Of a DNA stretch of 64,000 bases, positions 16,040 to 24,424 are shown one piece after another. The notes below the pieces were generated by a model. It did no database searches and was not told where the DNA came from. It saw nothing but the letters and a program-made list of their open reading frames with translations. Within the stretch, counting starts at the first letter, position 1. The number at the start of each line of letters is the position of its first letter. Source of the DNA: Nitrospirales bacterium (lineage in GTDB: Bacteria > Nitrospirota > Nitrospiria > Nitrospirales > UBA8639); the NCBI GenBank assembly GCA_021604145.1, contig BQIX01000001.1, forward strand, positions 124,001 through 188,000, in the 5' to 3' direction. The position numbers were made by a program, and so were the translations under genes.

Positions 16040-16987
16040 TCATTGTCTCTTGGCTAAAAAATCCCGGATAGCGGCATTCACTGGCTCCGGTTTTTCCCAT
16101 TGGAGTAAATGACCGGCATGTGGAATGAGACGCCAGGTCGTTTGCGGGAGCCGTTCGTGTAAGCGTTCGCCGATAGCCGGATGAAACACTTGATCTTCTG
16201 CTCCCCACAAGATCAATGTGGGGTGTTCGATTTTCTGGAGGTGCGCGCCGTATTGGATTTCCCACTCTTTCATGTGTTCCAGAAGCGAATAGATTGGCGT
16301 GAGCACATCAGTATGTATTCTGTTCAGATATGATCGTTCTATCACGATTGGTGTTAATAATGTAACATCATAGAGAATTTCTTCAAGGACTTTTTTTGTG
16401 GCCCAACGTCCGGCTACCCAATTTCCAATTTTGGCCAACCACAAGGGAGGGCGTCGCTCAAGGTAACGTTGATAGAGTGGTGAATGAATCGATTCTTTGA
16501 ACGTGGACGGAAAGCCGGAGATCAACACAAGGGCGTTGACACGGTCCGGTTGGGTTAAGGCTATGGCCATCGCAAGGCCGGCACCCATAGAATTTCCTAC
16601 CAGCGTCGCCTTTTCAATATCTAGGGTATTCATAAATTTCAGAAAAAACGTGGTGAACATCGAAGGCGAATAGTCGATGTCCGGTTTATCGGACATTCCG
16701 GAGCCTAAGAGGTCAATGGTGATAACCCGGTATTGCGATGAAAGGGCGAACTGTTGGTGCTCCCAGTTCCATATGGCGCCACCCAATCCATGAATCAATA
16801 GCAGGGGAGGGCCGTTGCCTGTGTCGAGATAGGCGATGTTATGGCCGTCAATGTTGACGGTCTGGAGGGGGATTCGTTGAATCGATTCAATCAACGGAGG
16901 GCGGGCCGGCATTGTGGCGCACCCGCTGTGAACCATGAAGAGAACAATGATGAGGCCATACCAAGAACGATGTGGTGTATCGCTCAC
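16040..16987 (-). CDS. Alpha/beta-hydrolase lipoprotein
   Basis: A 315-residue protein with a signal peptide ending in a lipobox (FMVHSGCATM). The alpha/beta-hydrolase fold follows: oxyanion HGLGG near residue 68, nucleophile elbow GNSMGAG near 136, acid residue in LILWGAEDQVFHP and the catalytic His in HAGHLLQWEKPEPV near the C-terminus. All triad residues are present. The substrate is unknown; the closest functional classes are MhpC/haloperoxidase-like esterases. It stops four bases after... the pycB stop lies directly upstream by 3 bases, so the gene likely ends the pycB transcript. Confidence 0.88.
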   Translation of the reverse strand: MSDTPHRSWYGLIIVLFMVHSGCATMPARPPLIESIQRIPLQTVNIDGHNIAYLDTGNGPPLLLIHGLGGAIWNWEHQQFALSSQYRVITIDLLGSGMSDKPDIDYSPSMFTTFFLKFMNTLDIEKATLVGNSMGAGLAMAIALTQPDRVNALVLISGFPSTFKESIHSPLYQRYLERRPPLWLAKIGNWVAGRWATKKVLEEILYDVTLLTPIVIERSYLNRIHTDVLTPIYSLLEHMKEWEIQYGAHLQKIEHPTLILWGAEDQVFHPAIGERLHERLPQTTWRLIPHAGHLLQWEKPEPVNAAIRDFLAKRQ

Positions 16988-16990
16988 AAA

Positions 16991-18934
16991 TTACTCAAGT
17001 TGAATCAGTGTCTCGTCAGGATTCACTTCATCTCCTTCTTGGACAAAGATCGCTGACACCGTGCCTGCAACGGGCGATTGGACACGATTTTCCATTTTCA
17101 TCGCTTCAACGACAAGGAGTGAGTCTCCAACGTCGACGGTATCGCCTTCACTGACAAACACCTTGACGACTCGACCGGGCATGGGCGTGGTGACATCACC
17201 GGGTTTGGTGGGTTTCGGACGTCCTTCTGTCGATTTGGCTTCGCCTTTCGTGACCACGGAATCCTGTCCGCCGGCGAGGACTTCTTGGAGAGGCTCCAGA
17301 TACACTTCTTCAAGTTTATCGTCGACTTTAATGTAGTAAGGCTTGACCCCATCAACGGTCCGACCGGCACCGGAGACGCGGATATGATAGGACTCTCCAT
17401 GGACCGTGACCTTAAATTCAACAGGTGCGAGATGCAGGTCGGTGGCGACAAACGGTCCGTCTTCTCCTTGCGGTTCGAGTTGTTCCGGTTTCAGCTCCCC
17501 ACGTTTGCGTTCATCAAAAAATTGTAACGCCACGGATGGCAGCATGGCATAGGAGACTAAATCTTCAGGTGAAGGTTCTTGTTCCTTCAGCTCTTCTATT
17601 GCATCATCAAGTTCCGGGTCGAGACTATCTGCCGGTCGTCCTTTCACGGGTTGTTCGCCTTCGAGCGATTGTTTTCTGATCGTCGAATTAAGTGATCCGG
17701 GGGGGGTGCCGTAGAGACCGCGGAAGTAATTCTTGGTTTCGTTTGTGATGACTTTGTATCGTTCGTCGGTAAGCACATTGAGGGTGGCTTGGGTTCCCAC
17801 AATTTGGCTCGATGGTGTTACCAATGGAGGATATCCCATGTCTTTACGAACGCGCGGAATTTCATTGAGCACGTCTTTCATTTTGTCCAAGGCGTTTTGT
17901 TCGGCCAGTTGCGACGCCAGGTTTGACAACATGCCACCAGGAACTTGTGATACTAAAATATCCGTATCAACTCCCGTGAAATCACTTTCAAATTGACGAT
18001 ACCGTTTGCGTGCTTGCCGGAGACCGTCGGCCGCCGGCGCTAAGTCTTGCAGATTCAACCCTGTATCATACGGTGTATCGCGTAATGCTGCGATGAATGA
18101 TTCTGTTGGAGGGTGTGAGGTGCCGCCTGCCAGAGGAGACATGGCGGTGTCCAAAATATCCAGCCCACCGAGTACGGCCATTAAGGCGGACATGGAGGCC
18201 ATGCCCGATGTGTAGTGTGTATGCAGATGGATTGGAACCCGTACGGTAGCCTTGAGCCGAGTCATGAGTTCATAGGCTTCGAACGGGGGAAGCAGGCCTG
18301 CCATGTCTTTAATGCAAATCGTATCGGTACCCAAGTCTTCCAGTTGTTTGGCCTGCTCGACAAAGTGATTGAGGCTATGAACCGGACTCACGGTATAACA
18401 AATGGTGGCCTCGACATGTTTTCCACAGCTTTTGGCCACTTCCATGGCATATTTCATATTTCGAATATCGTTCAATGCATCGAAAATACGAAACACATCG
18501 ATGCCATTTTTAGCAGACAGTTCAATAAATTTTTCTAAGACATCGTCGGCATAATGCCGGTAGCCAACTAGATTTTGCCCACGAAGGAGCATTTGCAGAC
18601 GGGTATTGGGTGCGGCTTCGCGAAAGGCTCGTAGCCGTTCCCAAGGATCCTCTTTGAGAAATCGAAGGCATGAATCGAATGTTGCTCCGCCCCAGACTTC
18701 AAGTGACCAGAATCCGACAGTATCTAATTGGGAGGCAATGGGAAGAAGATCTTCCGTTCGCATGCGCGTGGCGAGCAGTGATTGATGCCCGTCGCGGAGG
18801 GCTACATCGGTAATGTGGAGGCGTCTTCCGGGGGATGCCTCGATATTCGGCGCTGGGCCGTGCTGAGGATTTTTCTTTCCTGGCGACTGGCGTGTCGGTT
18901 TTTTCTTTTTTGCTGGAGGACGTGTGGAAGCCAT
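16991..18934 (-). CDS. pycB: Pyruvate/oxaloacetate carboxyltransferase subunit with biotinyl domain
   Basis: A 647-residue protein from ATG 18934, which has AAAGGTG upstream; a longer frame to 18991 has no signal of use. A Lys/Pro-rich tail of about 35 residues precedes the HMGL-like carboxyltransferase barrel (about 40-305, starting ITDVALRDGHQSLLATRMRT), the PYC/OADA domain (about 320-530) and a C-terminal biotinyl domain with the carrier lysine in VEAMKMEN. Partner of the biotin carboxylase encoded just upstream. Together they form a two-subunit pyruvate carboxylase, or a related 2-oxoglutarate carboxylase as in reductive-TCA organisms. No membrane partners of oxaloacetate decarboxylase are present. 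Confidence 0.92.
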   Translation of the reverse strand: MASTRPPAKKKKPTRQSPGKKNPQHGPAPNIEASPGRRLHITDVALRDGHQSLLATRMRTEDLLPIASQLDTVGFWSLEVWGGATFDSCLRFLKEDPWERLRAFREAAPNTRLQMLLRGQNLVGYRHYADDVLEKFIELSAKNGIDVFRIFDALNDIRNMKYAMEVAKSCGKHVEATICYTVSPVHSLNHFVEQAKQLEDLGTDTICIKDMAGLLPPFEAYELMTRLKATVRVPIHLHTHYTSGMASMSALMAVLGGLDILDTAMSPLAGGTSHPPTESFIAALRDTPYDTGLNLQDLAPAADGLRQARKRYRQFESDFTGVDTDILVSQVPGGMLSNLASQLAEQNALDKMKDVLNEIPRVRKDMGYPPLVTPSSQIVGTQATLNVLTDERYKVITNETKNYFRGLYGTPPGSLNSTIRKQSLEGEQPVKGRPADSLDPELDDAIEELKEQEPSPEDLVSYAMLPSVALQFFDERKRGELKPEQLEPQGEDGPFVATDLHLAPVEFKVTVHGESYHIRVSGAGRTVDGVKPYYIKVDDKLEEVYLEPLQEVLAGGQDSVVTKGEAKSTEGRPKPTKPGDVTTPMPGRVVKVFVSEGDTVDVGDSLLVVEAMKMENRVQSPVAGTVSAIFVQEGDEVNPDETLIQLE

Positions 18935-19018
18935 CGTACACCTTTCAACGCAGCAGGAGCGTGAATGCCGACCGTCGTACGGGGGGCACACGTCCCGTGC
19001 AGGTCTCTTGTTTAGTGG

Positions 19019-20437
19019 TTATAACCCCTCATAGGCCGCTATCGCTGCTGATAATGCGACAACCAAATCCTCTGGTTCTACCATTTCTTCATAGGTATAC
19101 AGATTTGAGTGTCCTTCAAGATATGAGGTATCGAAACGACCGGCTCGAAAATCCGGCTCTTCCATAATTTTTGTCAGGAACGGGATCGTCGTCTTTACCC
19201 CGCGAAGGACGAACTCTTCTAACGAACGGTGTGTTCGCCGTACAGCTTCGTCCCAGGTTCGTCCGTGTACGGTTAGCTTGGCCAAGAGGGCATCGTAGTA
19301 GGGTGGGACGGTAAAATCTTTATAGACCTGTCCATCGATTCGAACGCCGACTCCGCCTGGGGAAAGATACGCGGTGACTTTTCCTGATGAGGGGCGAAAT
19401 TCATTTTGCGGGTCTTCGGCGTTAATGCGGCATTGGATGGCATAACCCTGCAAGTTAACCTCATGTTGTCCGAACACCAGGGGACGACCGGCCGCAATCC
19501 ATATTTGGGATTGGACGATATCCACGGCGGTGATTTGTTCCGTCACGGTATGCTCAACCTGAATACGTGGATTCATTTCGATAAAATAGTACCGTCCATC
19601 CGGATCGAGTAAGAATTCGATTGTGCCAGCGTTGTAGAATTGGGCTGCACGCGCCAAGGAGATGGCCGCTTCACCCATTTCAGCCCGTAGTCGTGGGGTG
19701 AGTACAAGTGAAGGCGCAATTTCAATGAGCTTTTGATGGCGTCGTTGAATCGAACAATCACGTTCTCCCAGATGTATGACGTAGCCGTTTTTATCGGCAA
19801 GTAATTGAAATTCGATATGATGTGGCCGTTCGACATATTTTTCTAGAAACAATTCACCATTACCAAAGGCGGCTAATGCTTCACGGGCACCGGCTTCCAT
19901 GGCCTCTTTGAGTTCCTCGTCTGAGCGGACGACGCGCAGTCCACGTCCGCCGCCTCCTGCACTGGCCTTTACCATCACGGGATACCCGGCTCGCCGTGCA
20001 AAGTCCAAGCCTTCTTCAATGCTGGATGCCGGGCCGTCAGTGCCGGGGACGACAGGAACACCGACTTTTTTCGCTAATTCACGAGCTTTGACTTTATCCC
20101 CGAGTAGGTCCAAAGAGTAGGCGGAGGGACCAATGAAGGTGATGCCGGCTTCTTCGCATAACGTGGCGAATTCGGCATTTTCCGCAAGGAAGCCATAGCC
20201 TGGATGAATGGCATCCGCATGAATACGTTTTGCGAGGCGTACGATTTGCTGAGCATCAAGATACCCTTTTACGGGGCCGGGCCCGACGAGATAGGCTTCG
20301 TTCGCTTTCTTAACATAGATGCCTGTCGCATCGCTTTCGGCATAGATGGCTGCGGTTGCAATGCCGAGCTCACGGCACGCGCGGATAATGCGCATGGCGA
20401 TTTCGCCGCGGTTGGCTATTAATATTTTTCTAAACAT
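19019..20437 (-). CDS. pycA: Biotin carboxylase subunit (pyruvate carboxylase A type)
   Basis: A 472-residue ATP-grasp biotin carboxylase. N-terminal MFRKILIANRGEIAMRIIRA, glycine-rich ATP loop MVKASAGGGGRGLR, the catalytic HLGERDCSIQRRHQK segment, and FIEMNPRIQVEHTVTE are all intact. It carboxylates the biotin of the partner subunit encoded 84 bases downstream. Length is slightly longer than AccC by a short C-terminal extension (EMVEPEDLVVALSAAIAAYE), which is seen in pyruvate-carboxylase A subunits. Gene order A then B supports a split pyruvate carboxylase rather than acetyl-CoA carboxylase. Confidence 0.92.
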   Translation of the reverse strand: MFRKILIANRGEIAMRIIRACRELGIATAAIYAESDATGIYVKKANEAYLVGPGPVKGYLDAQQIVRLAKRIHADAIHPGYGFLAENAEFATLCEEAGITFIGPSAYSLDLLGDKVKARELAKKVGVPVVPGTDGPASSIEEGLDFARRAGYPVMVKASAGGGGRGLRVVRSDEELKEAMEAGAREALAAFGNGELFLEKYVERPHHIEFQLLADKNGYVIHLGERDCSIQRRHQKLIEIAPSLVLTPRLRAEMGEAAISLARAAQFYNAGTIEFLLDPDGRYYFIEMNPRIQVEHTVTEQITAVDIVQSQIWIAAGRPLVFGQHEVNLQGYAIQCRINAEDPQNEFRPSSGKVTAYLSPGGVGVRIDGQVYKDFTVPPYYDALLAKLTVHGRTWDEAVRRTHRSLEEFVLRGVKTTIPFLTKIMEEPDFRAGRFDTSYLEGHSNLYTYEEMVEPEDLVVALSAAIAAYEGL

Positions 20438-20532
20438 ATCATCCGTTTTCTGTGTGCCGATCCGGTTAAGGCCTTTGTGTGACTGTTATGAACCATACCT
20501 GGCGTTGTTTGCGTGCCAAGTTCGCCTTCATG

Positions 20533-21369
20533 TTAGTTCGTGTCAAGAGGGTAATAGTGATTTGCCTTGACGATGCGTTGACCTTCGGGCGAGAGAGCGA
20601 ATTGTTCAAATGCTAAGGTCAATGAGGTTGGGTCCTTCCTGGTGGTGAAAACCACCGGTCGCTGGAGGGGATAGGTCTTGTCCAGCACGGTTTGATATTC
20701 GGGCTCAACCTTATCGATAAACATGAGATTAATGGCGACTCCGTCTTCCTTTGCTCGTAATGCTGGTGCCATCGACACAAACGTAATGGCCGCCAGATCG
20801 CCTGTGACGGTATTGATGGCATGCCGTTCTTGGTCGACCATTTTCGCAGACCGGGGAATTCGTGTAATCCCTAGCACATCAATCAATCCTTGTCGAATGT
20901 TTTGATTAGCAGTTCGATTCACTAGACGGATTCTCATCTCCGGCGCTTCTTCATAGATCTGAGACCAGTAACGGATTTCTCCAGAAAAGACGCCGGCGAC
21001 TTGAGAGAGACTCATTTCAGAAACCGGATTGGAAAAATTCGTTACGATTGCAATTCCGTCCCGAGCAACGACCGTTGATCGCAGATGCGGGGCTTGATAT
21101 CCCGTCACTCCAATATCGGTTTCCCGTAGTTCCAGCGTTCGTATGGGTTTAGCGTGTTCATGCCAAAACACATCGACGGAGACCGAAAAATGGTTTTCTT
21201 CAAATGCGTTGGCCAAGTCTGCGACCAAGTGCCGTTCCGGTCCATTTCCTGTAATCAGAAGCGTCCCAGATACTTCTGGTTCGTTGAGGGAAAGTTCTTG
21301 TGCAGGTAGTGCGTGTACCCAGATTGCAGTGGAGAATAGAATACAGATACTGAATAGGAAGGCTTTCAC
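20533..21369 (-). CDS. PstS-like periplasmic substrate-binding protein
   Basis: A 278-residue protein using GTG 21369, which has GGAGG five bases upstream and begins a clean signal peptide (VKAFLFSICILFSTAIWVHA). The body is a type 2 periplasmic-binding fold of the PBP-like/phosphate-binding group: SGTLLITGNGPERHLVADLA, then EMSLSQVAGVFSGEIRYWSQ and QRPVVFTTRKDPTSLTLAFEQFALSPEGQRIV. Such stand-alone PstS-like proteins without PstCAB are common in Nitrospirota and related groups. Ligand not shown; phosphate binding residues are not clearly conserved. It stands alone upstream of pycA on the same strand's far side. Confidence 0.85.
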   Translation of the reverse strand: MKAFLFSICILFSTAIWVHALPAQELSLNEPEVSGTLLITGNGPERHLVADLANAFEENHFSVSVDVFWHEHAKPIRTLELRETDIGVTGYQAPHLRSTVVARDGIAIVTNFSNPVSEMSLSQVAGVFSGEIRYWSQIYEEAPEMRIRLVNRTANQNIRQGLIDVLGITRIPRSAKMVDQERHAINTVTGDLAAITFVSMAPALRAKEDGVAINLMFIDKVEPEYQTVLDKTYPLQRPVVFTTRKDPTSLTLAFEQFALSPEGQRIVKANHYYPLDTN

Positions 21370-21637
21370 TCCATCCTCCACGTTACTACCATCTGTCGTA
21401 TGACAAAAAAGAAGGCTGTCACGCGATTCGCCTTGTCCTGGACTTGGGAAACGTATCAAATTTTCATTAACAGAAACCCGCGGAATAATTCCTGTTTTCA
21501 GACATGAATGTCAAGCTGTCATTGCTGAGTCAAAAAAACCGTGACGTGAGAGTCCACATGCAGTCACCAGAGCCTCGTCAATACGTTGGTATGCACATGT
21601 GTTAAGCGTCGAGCCGTACGCATGATATGCACGTTGT

Positions 21638-21949
21638 CTACGCCGAATCGCCAGAGGTCGTACCGGGTGGTGTTGGTGGAGGACCGGGAGCAATAGCTGC
21701 ACGTTGGCCAATCAACGGGGGGAGTTTCGAGAATTTGTTCACTCGCTCATCTAACATATTATACGCTTTCATTTCTGCAAATCCTGTCTTATGGGTGCCA
21801 ACGATTTTCGAGGCAAAGGCGGACATGATCCTTCGGCTCTTGGCCACATTGCATTGTGGACAAATCGTGTCTTCGGCTTTCGCGCTCAGCGATTGCATGA
21901 TTTCATACTGGTTGTCACACGCCTCACATACGTATTCGTATAATGGCAT
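21638..21949 (-). CDS. FmdB-family zinc ribbon protein
   Basis: A 103-residue protein starting MPLYEYVCEACDNQYEIMQS. The FmdB/CxxC-CxxC zinc ribbon uses CEAC near residue 8 and CPQC near residue 34. The C-terminal half is Pro/Gly-rich (APGPPPTPPG) and probably disordered. Family members are proposed regulatory or RNA/DNA-linked zinc ribbons; no firm function. Small protein on the minus strand with open space on both sides. Confidence 0.85.
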   Translation of the reverse strand: MPLYEYVCEACDNQYEIMQSLSAKAEDTICPQCNVAKSRRIMSAFASKIVGTHKTGFAEMKAYNMLDERVNKFSKLPPLIGQRAAIAPGPPPTPPGTTSGDSA

Positions 21950-22209
21950 TGTCGGACCTCCTTCGGCTCGAGAAGAGATTCATTGTCATGATGAACGTTC
22001 GTGACTGTCTCACGCAGACTTAGATCGTGGTTGAGTCATGATGCCGTCGCATGATTATAACGAATGTAGGGGAAGCATCGCTACGGGTTGCCTCAAAACC
22101 AGCATCGGTTGTATTGTAGGGGAGTGTCTTGACTTTGTGAAAGAAAGACCATTATTTTACGAGGTTTCCATTTCGAAAAAATCTATTGAGAACGTGAAGG
22201 AGGCGTGCC
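21950..22209. other. Intergenic region between fmdB-like gene and small-ORF cluster
   Basis: A 260-base stretch dividing divergent genes. It should contain promoters for both; no convincing hexamers or structured RNA were picked out. Confidence 0.4.
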
Positions 22210-22389
22210 ATGCCGGTGCTCATTCGGAAGTACAAGTTAGCCAGCGGTTTAATGCAAGAAGAACGTATTGATGAACAGGATCGTATCGACCGGTATTTTC
22301 GTTTGTTGCATCGTGATGATGTCAAAAAATTACAAGCTGGAGAAAAGGTTGTTGTTGAAAAGGATGAATGGCAACTCTTGGATGACTAG
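22210..22389 (+). CDS. Small unknown protein, 59 aa
   Basis: A 59-residue ORF starting MPVLIRKYKLASGLMQEER and ending WQLLDD. A textbook AAGGAGG lies six bases before the ATG (22197-22203), much stronger than most starts in the window, and the protein has the composition of a small soluble, charged protein. No homologue recognised. Followed 35 bases later by another small ORF and then by a 144-residue unknown gene, all on the same strand ahead of hemE. Confidence 0.65.
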   Translation: MPVLIRKYKLASGLMQEERIDEQDRIDRYFRLLHRDDVKKLQAGEKVVVEKDEWQLLDD

Positions 22390-22424
22390 TTTGCTACTGT
22401 CATAGCCTGAGGCCCTGGGGCGTT

Positions 22425-22628
22425 ATGAATTATTGGATTCACGTGAAACATGCTCTTGATCAGGCGATGCTCCATCGTGAGCGTTGCCTCGAAATCCCTT
22501 CAATGGCCGGACGCGCTGATTTCTGGGATGGTGGGTGGTTTGAGTATCCGAATAGAGAGACGGCGCTTGAAGAATTAGAAAATACAGGCTTGACCCGACT
22601 GGTGCATTGTCCTGTTTGCAAACCCTAG
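22425..22628 (+). CDS. Small unknown protein with C-terminal CPVC motif, 67 aa
   Basis: A 67-residue ORF (MNYWIHVKHALDQAMLHRER... LVHCPVCKP). A single CxxC at the very C-terminus could bind a metal as a dimer or be redox-active. The Shine-Dalgarno is weak (GGGGCG). Coding character is plausible from its amphipathic composition but not certain. It lies in the same small-gene run as the 59-residue ORF. Confidence 0.45.
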   Translation: MNYWIHVKHALDQAMLHRERCLEIPSMAGRADFWDGGWFEYPNRETALEELENTGLTRLVHCPVCKP

Positions 22629-22737
22629 GCATGATCTCTTGAATCGTTTCCACTGAAACATTCGACTTCCACCGGGTTTTCCCAACATCATCATTCCATG
22701 CTTCTCTCTCGACTTTTTTTCTTACCATAGGACACTC

Positions 22738-23172
22738 ATGGCTCAGAAATTCGGAAATTTCCGCTGGGTAAAAGAGGGATATTTAGACAATAGAACCGAC
22801 GGGCTTGTTGTCGGCCAAATGCTATTTGCCGGACTTGGCCTCGTAGATTTTTGTCTCGCAGGACAATGTACTGGTGAGATTCGTGGGCAGGCCTTTCGAT
22901 TTCGGAATTCAAAGTTTCTTGATGACGCACGGGCTATGGATTCGCTTGCCGATATGGACAATCCTCAAATCGGTAAGGTCAGCCTTATTTCCTTCGACCC
23001 GCATCCCTTGCTGCCCCCACATCCCTATATTGAGTGGTTTTCTCAGCACGAGGATCATTACCGTCTCGAACTAGAGCCAGATGATGCGCACATCCTCTCG
23101 GTTGACGACTGTTCTGACATTGAGGAAATCAGCCAGTCTATACGTAGCCGGCTCCACCCTCAAATTCGGTGA
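22738..23172 (+). CDS. Unknown protein, 144 aa
   Basis: A 144-residue protein beginning MAQKFGNFRWVKEGYLDNRT. AGGA lies eight bases ahead of the ATG. It has no signal peptide or membrane segment; a Gly/Phe-rich central part (GTGEIRGQAFRFRNSKFLDD pattern) and an acidic C-terminal third (EPDDAHILSVDDCSDIEE). It looks like a compact beta-rich domain. Not recognised. Lies 105 bases upstream of hemE. Confidence 0.75.
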   Translation: MAQKFGNFRWVKEGYLDNRTDGLVVGQMLFAGLGLVDFCLAGQCTGEIRGQAFRFRNSKFLDDARAMDSLADMDNPQIGKVSLISFDPHPLLPPHPYIEWFSQHEDHYRLELEPDDAHILSVDDCSDIEEISQSIRSRLHPQIR

Positions 23173-23276
23173 GCCTGCAATGTGTTATCTCGTTCGGCTT
23201 GATTCATTTCATGTATTTCTCTCGTCAACATAGAGATTCGTTGACACCCTAGAAGGGCACTCGTAGAATACCTGCC

Positions 23277-24317
23277 ATGAATGACCGTTTTCTCCGAGCA
23301 TGTCGGCGCGAACCTGTAGACCGGACCCCGGTCTGGTTTATGCGCCAAGCCGGCCGTTATATGAAGGAATATCTCGAGGTCCGTAAGAGGCATTCCATTC
23401 TTGATGTCTGCCAAACTCCAGAACTCGCCACAGCGGTAACCCTGCAGCCGATTGAGCGCTTTTCCCTGGATGCTGCCATCATTTTTGCGGATATTCTTCT
23501 CCCATTAGAAGCCATGGGATTGCGCTTAGAATTCATCGAGAGTAAAGGGCCCGTCTTTCATAATCCCGTTCGTGCCGATGTGGATGTCGAGCGGCTTATC
23601 CCGGTTGATGGGGAATCGTTTGAGTATGCCGGTGATGCTATTGCCATGGCGCGAAAGGCGCTTGCCGGCCGTGTTCCCCTCATTGGGTTTGCCGGAGCGC
23701 CGTTTACCCTTGCCAGTTATGCGATCGAAGGCGGAAGTTCACGGGATTACCGTCTGACGAAAGAAATGATGTTCGCGCGTCCAGATTTGTGGCATGCCTT
23801 GCTCGGTAAGCTGGCGAATGGTGTGATTGAATATTTACAGGTGCAAATTCATGCTGGCGCGCAAGCCATTCAACTCTTTGATAGTTGGGTCGGATGTTTA
23901 AGCCCTGATGACTATGAAGAATATGTGTTGCCGCATACTCAGCGAATTTTCAATGCCGTGGCGTCAGCCGGAATACCGAGAATTTATTTTGGCACAGGAA
24001 CAGCCACGTTACTCCCCTTGATGCGCAAGACGGGTTGCGATGTCATGGGCCTCGATTGGCGGGTTCGTCTGGATGAAGCCTGGGCAACGATTGGGTATGA
24101 TCTTGCCGTGCAAGGGAACCTTGACCCACTTGTATTAGGGGCTCCAGTCAAAGAAATCGAGAAGCGCGTTCGGAAAATTTTGCAACAAGCCAATGGGCGA
24201 GTCGGTCACATCTTTAACCTCGGTCATGGGATTCTCCCGCATATCTCTGTCGAGGCTGTTGAAGCCACGATAGATGTTGTTCATCGATTCAGTGCACGTG
24301 AGGTCGAGGCATCATAA
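23277..24317 (+). CDS. hemE: Uroporphyrinogen decarboxylase
   Basis: A 346-residue cytoplasmic enzyme that decarboxylates uroporphyrinogen III to coproporphyrinogen III in heme synthesis. The N-terminal signature PVWFMRQAGRYMKEY is intact, as is the second family motif GFAGAPFTLASYAIEGG with its active-site region, and the C-terminal GHIFNLGHGILP. Length matches the family. The start ATG at 23277 aligns with the usual N-terminus. Followed 107 bases later by hemG, so both may share a transcript; hemH is not in the window. Confidence 0.97.
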   Translation: MNDRFLRACRREPVDRTPVWFMRQAGRYMKEYLEVRKRHSILDVCQTPELATAVTLQPIERFSLDAAIIFADILLPLEAMGLRLEFIESKGPVFHNPVRADVDVERLIPVDGESFEYAGDAIAMARKALAGRVPLIGFAGAPFTLASYAIEGGSSRDYRLTKEMMFARPDLWHALLGKLANGVIEYLQVQIHAGAQAIQLFDSWVGCLSPDDYEEYVLPHTQRIFNAVASAGIPRIYFGTGTATLLPLMRKTGCDVMGLDWRVRLDEAWATIGYDLAVQGNLDPLVLGAPVKEIEKRVRKILQQANGRVGHIFNLGHGILPHISVEAVEATIDVVHRFSAREVEAS

Positions 24318-24424
24318 GGCCATCGACACACCTCAGATCATATCATACCCCATTTCTCCTTTGTTTACTGTTGTTTCAAGAATCGCGAAGATTCCTTGGG
24401 AACCAGGTCGTATGACCATGAAGG

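Noticed and set aside
21627-22004. A 125-codon plus-strand frame over the FmdB-like gene
   Set aside because: The opposite strand carries a clear zinc-ribbon protein; this frame is a shadow.
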